Under the pieces are notes generated by a model, which searched no databases, was not told the origin of the DNA, and worked only from the letters and a program-made list of their open reading frames with translations. Of a stretch of DNA of 5,952 bases, positions 1-5,952 are shown one piece after another. The stretch is from contig CALCSX010000085.1 in assembly GCA_937894165.1 (NCBI GenBank), forward strand, positions 1-5,952. The letters are read 5' to 3'. The translations under genes were made by a program, and so were the position numbers. Positions within the stretch are counted from its first letter, which is position 1. Each line of letters opens with the position of its first letter. This stretch comes from an uncultured Saprospiraceae bacterium. GTDB taxonomy: Bacteria > Bacteroidota > Bacteroidia > Chitinophagales > Saprospiraceae.

Positions 1-1110
1 AGTATCACTCTCTTCATTGACGCCAAAATTTGCGATATAGGAGGCATCTTTAAAGGCTATATATTTATCTAAATCAGCTTTTTTATTAATAACTCGAACT
101 TGGACGTTAGCATTTATTCGCTCTAAAACAACAATGTAATTTTTCAGGAGGAGAAAGTTTTCAACTAGCACATTTGCTCTAGGTTCAATGATGGTTTGCC
201 AATTCTGCGGGTCTTGATTTGGTTCGGTAGCTTTGCTCAAGGCAAAGTTGAGAGCGTTAAAGTTATGAAGTATAAAAAATTCATCTTCAAAGTGTTCGAC
301 ATTATATTCCAGTTTCTTTCTACGGGGTAGAAAAGAAACGGGGAGGGCATTTGGATTGTTTGCATCTACAAGGAGCGTTTCTGAGGACAATGTCGCTTCG
401 CTGGCAATAAAAATATACTTTTGAGATCTAGATTTGTCTATTTGGACTTCAAAAGTTTCATCTAACTCATGGAAAATTTCAACATCATCCAATTGACTGG
501 TTCCAATAATATGTTTAAAAACTTTATAAGATCTTAGTGTTTCATCCTTAATTGTGTAAAACACTGTTAGACTATCGTTTGCCCAAATAACATATCCATC
601 TGTATTTGAAATTTGGGTTTCAAGATATTGATCGTTTTCAAGGTTTTTAAATCTTATCGTATACAATCTTCTTCCTATCGTATCCTCGCCAAAGGCAAGT
701 AGCTTATTATCGGGGCTTACGGAAAGATCTGCAACATCATAGTATTCCTTATTGACTGCTTCAGCATTTACATCCAAAATGTCCTCTTCCTCTGAATTCA
801 AGTTTGGGTATCTTGAGTAAATAGGATATTCTTGGCCTTCAGTGAATCGTGTTTTGTACCAAAATCCATTTTTGAAATAAGGGACGGACATATCCGTTTG
901 TTTTATTCTGCCTTTTATTTCTTGAAATAGATCTTCTTGAAAGGCTTCATTTTCTCCCATTATTTTTTTTACATACTCATTCTCTTCATTTAAATAATTG
1001 ATGACTTCGTCATTTTCTTTTTCTTTCAACCAATAGTAAGGATCGATCCGGAGATCGTTGTGCATATTAAGTGTAGTATTTATAACTTTTGCAATGGGTG
1101 GTTTATTCAT
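1..1110 (-). CDS. ptrB: Oligopeptidase B (protease II), N-terminal part, cut by the left window edge
   Basis: This is a serine peptidase of the prolyl oligopeptidase family (S9A) that cleaves short peptides after Arg or Lys, normally in the cytoplasm. I read 370 uninterrupted codons from the minus strand. The start MNKPPIAKVI leads into a segment with RIDPYYWLKE (residues 21-30), the conserved N-terminal signature of oligopeptidase B. Later matches to E. coli PtrB from memory include VPYFKNGFWYK, IGRRLYTIRFKNLE, VIWANDS and FLPRRKKLEY. The visible part covers the N-terminal arm and most of the seven-bladed propeller. The usual length is about 680-710 residues, so the alpha/beta-hydrolase domain with the Ser-Asp-His triad lies off the window and its integrity cannot be judged. 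The ATG at 1110 puts YYWL at the same distance from the start as in E. coli. The frame stays open upstream to a stop at 1258-1260 with another ATG at 1173, but the 21 extra residues look non-coding. No signal peptide is seen. The gene is divergent from the MATE gene. Confidence 0.93.
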   Translation of the reverse strand, partial: MNKPPIAKVINTTLNMHNDLRIDPYYWLKEKENDEVINYLNEENEYVKKIMGENEAFQEDLFQEIKGRIKQTDMSVPYFKNGFWYKTRFTEGQEYPIYSRYPNLNSEEEDILDVNAEAVNKEYYDVADLSVSPDNKLLAFGEDTIGRRLYTIRFKNLENDQYLETQISNTDGYVIWANDSLTVFYTIKDETLRSYKVFKHIIGTSQLDDVEIFHELDETFEVQIDKSRSQKYIFIASEATLSSETLLVDANNPNALPVSFLPRRKKLEYNVEHFEDEFFILHNFNALNFALSKATEPNQDPQNWQTIIEPRANVLVENFLLLKNYIVVLERINANVQVRVINKKADLDKYIAFKDASYIANFGVNEESDT

Positions 1111-1318
1111 ATATATTTTTATATTTAACCGAATCTGATTTCGGGGATAAAGGTTTGTTAATGATGATGGCATCGGTCTTAGCCATTTTTGGATTATTAC
1201 CCACCTATTTCTAAGAAATCGATAGCTAATTGAAAGTGGATTTTTCGTTTTTAATAGTTACATATTAAGAATTAGATTACTCCTGAGTAGAAATGTGAAT
1301 AAAAAACACATCTTCCGG

Positions 1319-1348
1319 CAAAACTATCGAATTCCGTCTAAAAGACAA
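1319..1348 (-). promoter_or_regulatory. Candidate Bacteroidota-type promoter for the oligopeptidase B gene
   Basis: Read on the minus strand, TTG (1348-1346) is followed after 19 bases by TAGTTTTG (1326-1319). This fits the Bacteroidota primary-sigma pattern of a TTG-containing -33 element, 19-21 bases, then TAnnTTTG at -7. Transcription would begin near 1312 and give a leader of about 200 bases before the ATG at 1110. That is long, so a closer and less canonical promoter is possible. The assignment is by motif only. Confidence 0.3.
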
Positions 1349-1398
1349 GCTGTAAGGACCCATAAAATTTATTTTAGAAATTAAATAGGGCTTAAAGA

Positions 1399-1406
1399 TT
1401 CATTTG
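1399..1406 (+). promoter_or_regulatory. Possible degenerate -7 element for the MATE gene
   Basis: TTCATTTG differs at one base from the Bacteroidota -7 consensus TAnnTTTG. It ends 29 bases before the ATG at 1436, the same distance seen for better matches ahead of the two M16 genes (30 and 28 bases). No TTG-type -33 element was found at the expected spacing, so this is weak on its own. If real, it overlaps the alternative GTG start at 1406 and supports the ATG. Confidence 0.25.
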
Positions 1407-1435
1407 TGGGTATTTTTCTAGTATTTTTGACTTTC

Positions 1436-2776
1436 ATGGAAGGTTTAGGCGTATCCTATAAAAATATTATAAAAATTGCCCTTCCTATTATGTTAGGCAG
1501 TGCAGGGCAAAATGTTGTCACACTTAGTGATAGTATATTTCTATTTCATTATTCACAGATTTCATTTGCAGCTGTTGGTGTCGTGGGGGTATTTTATTTG
1601 ATGCTAAATGCCATCGGCTATAGTGTATCGAAAGGAGGTCAAATAATTATAGCGCGAAGGACGGGGGAGGTGAACGATGCCGGTGTTAAAAAATCTACCC
1701 AAACTTTAATTTTCTTTCAGGCTCTTCTTGCTCTTGGAATTTTTATATTATTATATTTTACTTCGGACGCAATTTTTAAAGTATTTATATCAGACCACTT
1801 AATCAGAGAATTAAGTTCAGATTATATGAAATACAGGCTTCCGGGCATCTTTTTTTCCTATTTAGGCTTCGCAGCAATTGCCTTATATAGCGCATTGGGT
1901 AGAACCAAATTTATTTTAATAGATACCTTCATCTTATTGGTCATTAATTTGATTTTGAATTATTCCCTAATTTTTGGAAAATTTGGACTACCGGAGATGG
2001 GTATTGCCGGAGCTGCATTGGCTAGCACAATTTCTGAATGTGTGGCATTCTTTTGTTTTCTGATTTATATTTATTTCGATAAGAAAATTAGGAAGTATGA
2101 TTTTTGGAAAAATCTGCAATTTGATAAAAAAATAGCGCGGGCAATGCTGAGGTTATCTTCCCCGATAACAGCACAGTCCGCTTTGAGTATAGGTTCCTGG
2201 TTTTTATTTTTTGCATTAATTGAAAAAATGGGTCCGGATGCACTAGCAATTTCAAATTTAGTGCGGGTCGTTTATTTGACACTATCAGTACCGTATTGGG
2301 GTTTTGCCTCTTCTGTAAATACTTATGTGAGTGCCTATATTGGTGTAGGCAAATTTCAAAAAGTGGTTGATTCGGTAAAGAAGACATCAATTTTGTGTCT
2401 CATATTTACCATTGTTATCTCACTTCCCGTGGTTTTATATCCTGTTGAAGTCCTCTATCCATTGTTGGGTAAGGAAGATAACCAGTTAATATTGGATTCT
2501 GCTCCGGTATTATGGGTGTTATTTGGTATATTATGTTTTATGTCTGTGGCAGGAATTCTTTATAATGCATTAGTCGGGACCGGAGGGACTTTTTATGGAT
2601 TAAAAATTCAGTTTGTAGGATTGGTTTTATATATTGGTTTGGTAGCCCTTGCAATTTTCCCATTGAATGGGAGTTTGGAGCTGGTTTGGGGAGTAGAGAT
2701 AGTATATTGGCTTATTTTGGGTATTCTAAGTTTTTATTACTTCAAATCTTATGATTGGAAAAATGTAACAGTGTAA
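1436..2776 (+). CDS. MATE family efflux transporter (multidrug/toxin cation antiporter)
   Basis: This is an inner-membrane secondary transporter of the MATE family, which exports cationic drugs or metabolites in exchange for Na+ or H+. The 446-residue length and alternating hydrophobic segments fit the usual 12 membrane helices in two MatE repeats, roughly residues 10-170 and 230-395. Family features visible by eye are IALPIML before TM1, an Asp at residue 32 in TM1 (SDSIF, matching the usual D-T-x-F pattern), and KGGQIIIARRTGEVND (residues 66-81), the conserved G-Q-x-x-x-A-R-x-x-G loop. I chose the ATG at 1436 because MATE proteins normally begin a few residues before the Y-K-N-I-I-K-I-A-L-P segment. 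An in-frame GTG at 1406 would add ten hydrophobic residues and cannot be excluded. The gene ends with tandem TAA TAA stops. Substrate and coupling ion cannot be told from sequence. No drug-responsive regulator lies beside it in the window. Confidence 0.9.
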   Translation: MEGLGVSYKNIIKIALPIMLGSAGQNVVTLSDSIFLFHYSQISFAAVGVVGVFYLMLNAIGYSVSKGGQIIIARRTGEVNDAGVKKSTQTLIFFQALLALGIFILLYFTSDAIFKVFISDHLIRELSSDYMKYRLPGIFFSYLGFAAIALYSALGRTKFILIDTFILLVINLILNYSLIFGKFGLPEMGIAGAALASTISECVAFFCFLIYIYFDKKIRKYDFWKNLQFDKKIARAMLRLSSPITAQSALSIGSWFLFFALIEKMGPDALAISNLVRVVYLTLSVPYWGFASSVNTYVSAYIGVGKFQKVVDSVKKTSILCLIFTIVISLPVVLYPVEVLYPLLGKEDNQLILDSAPVLWVLFGILCFMSVAGILYNALVGTGGTFYGLKIQFVGLVLYIGLVALAIFPLNGSLELVWGVEIVYWLILGILSFYYFKSYDWKNVTV

Positions 2777-2842
2777 TAAGTCCACTTATTAACTTTTATA
2801 GATTAAATAAGATGTTCTATCTAAAAATGTTAATTAATAAGT
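2774..2842 (+). repeat. Inverted-repeat cluster after the MATE gene, possible weak terminator
   Basis: Three related short elements occur. TAATAAGT (2774-2781, containing the MATE stop codon) and ACTTATTAA (2784-2792) form a perfect hairpin of seven pairs with loop TCCA. TTAATAAGT (2834-2842) is the exact nine-base reverse complement of the middle element. The middle element could therefore pair with either neighbour. The stems are almost all A-T, and the first is followed by ACTTTTATAG rather than a clean T run, so intrinsic termination would be weak. Chance is a real possibility in such AT-rich DNA. Confidence 0.3.
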
Positions 2843-2853
2843 TATAAATTTTA

Positions 2854-2861
2854 TAAATTTG
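2854..2861 (+). promoter_or_regulatory. Candidate -7 promoter element for the catalytic M16 gene
   Basis: TAAATTTG matches the Bacteroidota -7 consensus TAnnTTTG exactly and ends 30 bases before the ATG at 2892. This predicts a leader of roughly 20-25 bases. No clear TTG lies 19-21 bases upstream. The leader just before the start is A-rich without a Shine-Dalgarno sequence, as is common in this phylum. Confidence 0.45.
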
Positions 2862-2891
2862 ATCATCTGGATATTAAAAATTAAATAAATT

Positions 2892-4217
2892 ATGGAGATT
2901 AAAATTCTATTATCATTTTTAGCATTCTCGCTTTTGGGAATGACCCTTTTTGGACAAAATCGGAAAATTTCTTTTGAAGAGTATGAATTACCAAATGGTT
3001 TGAAGGTAATACTTCATCAAGATAATTCAACTCCAATTGTAGCTGTGAGTGTAATGTACCACGTAGGAGCCAAGGATGAAAAACCAAATATGAAAGGTTT
3101 TGCTCATTTCTTTGAGCATTTGCTATTTGAAGGAACAGAAAATATTCCAAGAGGAGAATTCTTTAAGCATGTTGAGAATGCGGGCGGACAGATAAATGCG
3201 AATACTTCCTACGACAGAACATTTTATTACGAAGTTCTACCTTCGAATCAATTCGAGCTGGGTCTTTGGTTGGAGTCGGAAAGAATGTTGCATGCTAAGG
3301 TGGATAGTGTAGGTATTAATACGCAGAAAGGAGTGGTTTCAGAAGAGAAAAAACAGACGCAGGACAATCAGCCATATGGCAAATTACTCCCGTCTACTAT
3401 GGAAAACATGTTTAGTGTTCACCCATATCAGTCTACAGTGATTGGAAATATGGATCATCTTGCGGCAGCTACAGAAGCTGACTACAAAGAGTTCTATAAG
3501 ACATATTATGTTCCTAACAATGCTGTTTTGTCAATTGCAGGAGATTTTACCACTGCGGACGCTAAGAAATTAATAGCTAAATATTTTGGCGATATTCCAA
3601 GTGGTACAATTCCGATCACAAGAAACAGACCTGTAGAGCCATCAAAAACTGAAGCTGTTATTGATACCGTTTATGACAATATTCAATTACCTGCTGTTGT
3701 TTTGGCTTACCCTATTCCGGCTATGTCATCTAAAGATTTTTACGCTGTTTCTATGCTCACGCAGGTGTTATCCGGTGGAAAAAGTAGCAGAATGTATAAA
3801 TCATTGGTTGATGAGAAACAAATTGCATTGCAAGCAGGTAGTTTTCCATTTAATTTGGAAGATCCTGGTGTTGCTTTGAATTTTGGTATTGTCAATTTAG
3901 GACAAGATCCGGAAAGCCTCCGAGCCGGGATGGAAGAAGAGATAATAAAGTTGCAGAATGAATTAATTACTGAGAAAGAATTTCAAAAATTGAAGAATCA
4001 GATTGAAAACAGATTTGTATCCGGAAATCGATCAATGATTGGAATAGCTGAATCACTAGCGAATTACAAGACGTTTTATGGAGATGCAAATTTGATAAAT
4101 GAAGAAATTCAAAAGTACAATGCCGTTACTCGAGAAGATATAAAAGAAGCAGCCAATAAATATTTCAAGGCTACTAATAGAGTAATTATTTATTATTTAC
4201 CACACAATAATCAGTAA
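2892..4217 (+). CDS. M16 family zinc metallopeptidase, catalytic-type subunit, secreted
   Basis: This 441-residue pitrilysin/insulinase-like peptidase probably degrades peptides in the periplasm. Residues 1-21 form a Sec signal peptide (MEIK, then a hydrophobic core ILLSFLAFSLLGMTLF), with likely cleavage near G21-Q22. The N-terminal M16 domain (about 28-175) opens with YELPNGLKVILHQ and holds the inverted zinc motif HFFEH: His72 and His76 are ligands and Glu75 is the catalytic base. The third ligand is Glu151 or Glu152 in GVVSEEKK, about 75 residues on as the family requires. AGGQINANTSYDRTFYYEVLP (96-116) is the typical substrate-edge strand. The M16 C-terminal domain spans about 190-375. 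It retains Arg300 in GGKSSRMYKSL, but the position of the family's conserved Tyr is Leu313. The length is that of one M16B half, so a partner subunit is expected, and the next gene, 62 bases downstream, fits. The ATG at 2892 gives a complete signal peptide. The natural substrate is unknown. Confidence 0.93.
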   Translation: MEIKILLSFLAFSLLGMTLFGQNRKISFEEYELPNGLKVILHQDNSTPIVAVSVMYHVGAKDEKPNMKGFAHFFEHLLFEGTENIPRGEFFKHVENAGGQINANTSYDRTFYYEVLPSNQFELGLWLESERMLHAKVDSVGINTQKGVVSEEKKQTQDNQPYGKLLPSTMENMFSVHPYQSTVIGNMDHLAAATEADYKEFYKTYYVPNNAVLSIAGDFTTADAKKLIAKYFGDIPSGTIPITRNRPVEPSKTEAVIDTVYDNIQLPAVVLAYPIPAMSSKDFYAVSMLTQVLSGGKSSRMYKSLVDEKQIALQAGSFPFNLEDPGVALNFGIVNLGQDPESLRAGMEEEIIKLQNELITEKEFQKLKNQIENRFVSGNRSMIGIAESLANYKTFYGDANLINEEIQKYNAVTREDIKEAANKYFKATNRVIIYYLPHNNQ

Positions 4218-4243
4218 TCGAATATTTTTAATTTCGAAGGAAA

Positions 4244-4251
4244 TACTTTTG
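4244..4251 (+). promoter_or_regulatory. Candidate internal -7 promoter element before the second M16 gene
   Basis: TACTTTTG matches TAnnTTTG exactly and ends 28 bases before the ATG at 4280, nearly the same offset as the element ahead of the first M16 gene. No TTG -33 element is seen at standard spacing. If active, the second gene could be transcribed separately as well as from the upstream promoter. No terminator is evident in the 62-base gap, so co-transcription remains likely. Confidence 0.35.
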
Positions 4252-4279
4252 AATTTAGAATTGATTAAAATATAACATT

Positions 4280-5952
4280 ATGAACAAAATATTATTTGGT
4301 TTTTTATTAATGGGTCTATTATTTTCACAATGTAAGACTCAAAAAACTGTTGAAATGCCTGATACTGAAACAACAACTTCATTCAGAAGCACTGCCCCAA
4401 AGCCTGCGGAAGCAAAACCGGTAAATTTGGGAGCATATAGTGAGTTCAAACTTGAGAATGGACTTACAGTAATTGTAGTAGAGAATAATAAATTACCTAC
4501 CAGATCTTATCAATTATTTGTTGATTTGCCACCATATATTGAGAATGATAAGGTGGGAACATCATCTTTAATGGGATCATTGCTTTCTGAAGGAACTACC
4601 AAGAGATCTAAGGCTCAAATGGACGAAGATATTGATTTCATAGGTGCGAGATTCAGCACTTCTGAAAATGGTATTTTTGCTTCATGTTTATCCAAACATA
4701 GTTCATCATTGCTCGAAATTATGAATGAGGTAATAACTGAGCCTGCATTTCCTGAGGAGTCTTTTACTAAATTGGTCAATCAGGAGAAATCAGGTTTGGC
4801 TAGCATCAAAACTGATCCAAATTCTTTGGCGAGAAGGGTTGGAAATGTTGTGAACTTTGGGAAGGAAAGCGCTTATGGCGAGGTTATGACAGAAAAAACG
4901 CTAGATAATATCACTGTGGAGGATACTAAAAACTTCTACAATAAATATTTCAAACCTAATATTTCTTACCTAATTATTGTAGGTGATATTACTGTCGATC
5001 AAGCAAAAGCTGAAGCCAAGCAATTTTTTGGTGAGTGGAAGAGTGGGGAGGTTGCCATGAATCCACAAGATGAACCAAAAGCAGTAAAAGCAGAAGGTCT
5101 AAATGTTGCTTTTGTAAATAGATCGGGAGCCCCTCAATCTTTGGCCTACGTAACTTATCCTGTGGAGTATAAAATTAACAATCCAGATTTTATCAAAGCA
5201 AGGATGATGAATTCTATGTTAGGTGGATACTTTGGCTCGAGATTAAATATGAAATTGAGAGAAGAAAAGGCCTATACTTATGGTGCCAGTTCATCTTTAG
5301 GCCAAGATAAATATGTTGGATCTTTTTTTGCAGGCGCGAATGTCGGAAATGCTGTGACGGATAGTGCTGTAGTGGATATTTTGGCTGCTATGCAAAAGCT
5401 AAGAGAGGAGCCGGTCAGTGACGATGAGCTTCAGGTGGCAAAAAATGTGGCCATTGGAAATTTTGCAATTTCTTTGGAAAATCCTCAGACTTTGGCCAAT
5501 TTAGCTTTGAATATAAGTAGATATAAATTACCGAAGGATTTCTATAATAATTTCACCTCAAATATTGATAAAGTAACTAGTGAAGATATTTTAGAAATGG
5601 CCAGGAAATATCTTGATCCGGCTAATGCGACTATTCTCGTGGTGGGAAATCAAGATGAAGTTGCACCACGTATGAAAGCTTTTGCAACAAGTGGCAAGAT
5701 TGATTTTTATGATGTCGATGGGAATAAGTTGGAGGTGGATGAAGCTGCTGCATCAATAGATTTCGATCCTTTAACAGTAATAGATTCCTATTTGGAAGCC
5801 ATTGGAGGCGTGGAAAAAGTAAAAAGTATTAACAAATATCGTATGGGAGGGCAGGCTTCAATTATGGGACAAGAAATGGCTATCGAAACACAAGCGGTAT
5901 ATCCTGAAAAATATAGATCGGCAATGATGATGAGTGGTATGGTAATGCAGGA
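4280..5952 (+). CDS. Catalytically dead M16 paralogue, putative lipoprotein with a fused LolA-like C-terminal region; cut by the right edge
   Basis: I read 557 codons without a stop. The start MNKILFGFLLMGLLFSQCKT resembles a lipoprotein signal with Cys18 as the lipidated residue, although Gln at -1 is atypical. A Thr/Pro/Ala-rich tether (about 19-50) follows. The M16 N-domain (about 53-200) has FKLENGLTVIVVEN, but where HxxEH should lie it reads GTSSLMGSLLSEGT (93-106). His, Glu and His are replaced by Ser96, Gly99 and Ser100, so zinc binding is lost. The M16 C-domain (about 215-400) keeps Arg321 and Tyr334 in LGGYFGSRLNMKL...AYTYG, the Arg/Tyr pair that positions substrate in M16B enzymes. 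It most likely complements the preceding catalytic subunit in a heterodimer and anchors it to a membrane. After about residue 475 the M16 fold should end. From about 497 the protein continues with a segment resembling Bacteroidota LolA-like domains. The whole protein may approach 680-700 residues. The dead-M16 assignment is firm; lipidation and the LolA-like call are inferences. Confidence 0.9.
   Translation, partial: MNKILFGFLLMGLLFSQCKTQKTVEMPDTETTTSFRSTAPKPAEAKPVNLGAYSEFKLENGLTVIVVENNKLPTRSYQLFVDLPPYIENDKVGTSSLMGSLLSEGTTKRSKAQMDEDIDFIGARFSTSENGIFASCLSKHSSSLLEIMNEVITEPAFPEESFTKLVNQEKSGLASIKTDPNSLARRVGNVVNFGKESAYGEVMTEKTLDNITVEDTKNFYNKYFKPNISYLIIVGDITVDQAKAEAKQFFGEWKSGEVAMNPQDEPKAVKAEGLNVAFVNRSGAPQSLAYVTYPVEYKINNPDFIKARMMNSMLGGYFGSRLNMKLREEKAYTYGASSSLGQDKYVGSFFAGANVGNAVTDSAVVDILAAMQKLREEPVSDDELQVAKNVAIGNFAISLENPQTLANLALNISRYKLPKDFYNNFTSNIDKVTSEDILEMARKYLDPANATILVVGNQDEVAPRMKAFATSGKIDFYDVDGNKLEVDEAAASIDFDPLTVIDSYLEAIGGVEKVKSINKYRMGGQASIMGQEMAIETQAVYPEKYRSAMMMSGMVMQ
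5768..5952 (+). other. LolA-like C-terminal domain (partial) of the dead M16 protein
   Basis: Residues 497-557 read PLTVIDSYLEAIGGVEKVKS, then NKYRMGGQASIMGQEMAIET and a segment ending in YPEKYRSAMMMSGMVMQ. The order 'Y-x-E-A-I-G-G-x-E-K-x-K-S', 'G-Q-A-S-I-M-G-Q-E-M' and 'P-x-K-Y-R' is the start of a domain I recognise from Bacteroidota envelope proteins annotated as outer-membrane lipoprotein-sorting (LolA/LolB-like fold). It starts with a helix and then meandering beta strands. This recognition is from memory. Only about a third to a half of such a domain is in the window, so its fold and lipid-binding capacity are unproved. Confidence 0.55.

Larger units (their letters stand above)
1111..1435. 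other. Divergent intergenic region between oligopeptidase B and the MATE gene
   Basis: This 325-base AT-rich stretch separates two divergent genes and should carry both promoters. I see no convincing gene, tRNA or structured RNA in it. One minus-strand promoter candidate (1319-1348) and one degenerate plus-strand -7 element (1399-1406) are listed separately. A short perfect palindrome, TTTCT-A-AGAAA near 1208-1218, is too short to call an operator. The right part contains the GTG at 1406, an alternative start for the MATE gene. Confidence 0.6.

Noticed and set aside
1161..1214. A 17-codon hydrophobic plus-strand ORF starting with three ATG codons (MMMASVLAIFGLLPTYF)
   Set aside because: It is very short, has no supporting promoter or leader, and lies in the likely leader region of the opposite gene. 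I regard it as chance.
1422..1429. TATTTTTG, an exact TAnnTTTG match just before the ATG at 1436
   Set aside because: It ends only six bases before the start codon, so it would give a leaderless transcript, and its nearest TTTG is 15 bases upstream, too close for a -33 element.
2088..2390. Open frame of about 100 codons on the minus strand inside the MATE gene
   Set aside because: It is the antisense shadow of a well-supported membrane-protein gene and its translation resembles no family I know.
2899..3150. Open frame of about 83 codons on the minus strand inside the first M16 gene
   Set aside because: It lies opposite the signal peptide and HxxEH region, which are clearly coding on the plus strand.
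3661..3879. Open frame of about 72 codons in another plus-strand frame inside the first M16 gene
   Set aside because: It overlaps the M16 C-domain in a shifted frame and shows no recognisable protein features.
4233..4253. Hairpin TTCGAAGG / CTTTTGAA with a five-base loop between the two M16 genes, considered as a terminator
   Set aside because: The stem needs two G-U pairs, is AT-rich and lacks a following T run. It overlaps the -7-like element, so I do not call termination between the two genes.
1..5952. Search for an undescribed mobile, defence or CRISPR-like system
   Set aside because: No spaced direct repeats, transposase, integrase, toxin-antitoxin pair, nuclease or tRNA-like site was seen. 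All long coding regions belong to known housekeeping or envelope families.

Overview
The window is low-GC DNA, probably from a member of the Bacteroidota. The evidence is that the intergenic regions have A-rich leaders without Shine-Dalgarno sites, TAnnTTTG-type -7 promoter elements lie just upstream of the forward genes, and the two M16 peptidase genes are of a type I associate with that phylum. No rRNA, tRNA, CRISPR array, insertion sequence, phage gene or attachment site was seen.

Layout: positions 1-1110 (minus strand) hold the first 370 codons of an oligopeptidase B (protease II) gene, whose catalytic half lies beyond the left edge. A 325-base divergent intergenic region (1111-1435) separates it from a plus-strand MATE-family multidrug/cation antiporter (1436-2776). 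After a 115-base AT-rich gap come two consecutive plus-strand M16 (pitrilysin/insulinase-like) genes. The first (2892-4217) is a secreted catalytic-type subunit with an intact HxxEH zinc site. The second (4280 to beyond the right edge) is a putative lipoprotein paralogue that has lost the zinc site but keeps the Arg/Tyr substrate-binding pair.

The two M16 genes most likely encode the two halves of one envelope peptidase, in the manner of mitochondrial processing peptidase and bacterial M16B heterodimers. The active site is divided reciprocally: the first subunit has HxxEH but Leu where the Tyr should be, and the second has Arg/Tyr but Ser/Gly/Ser in place of His/Glu/His. The second protein also runs on, after its M16 part, into a region that resembles the LolA-like (outer-membrane lipoprotein-sorting) domains of Bacteroidota. 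That fusion is the most interesting item here, and it is cut by the window edge. The MATE transporter and oligopeptidase B show no evident functional link to the pair, beyond oligopeptidase B also being a peptidase.

Overall this looks like ordinary chromosomal DNA. I found no clear new defence or mobile system. The points worth following are the split M16 enzyme with its fused domain and a recurring promoter-to-start spacing.
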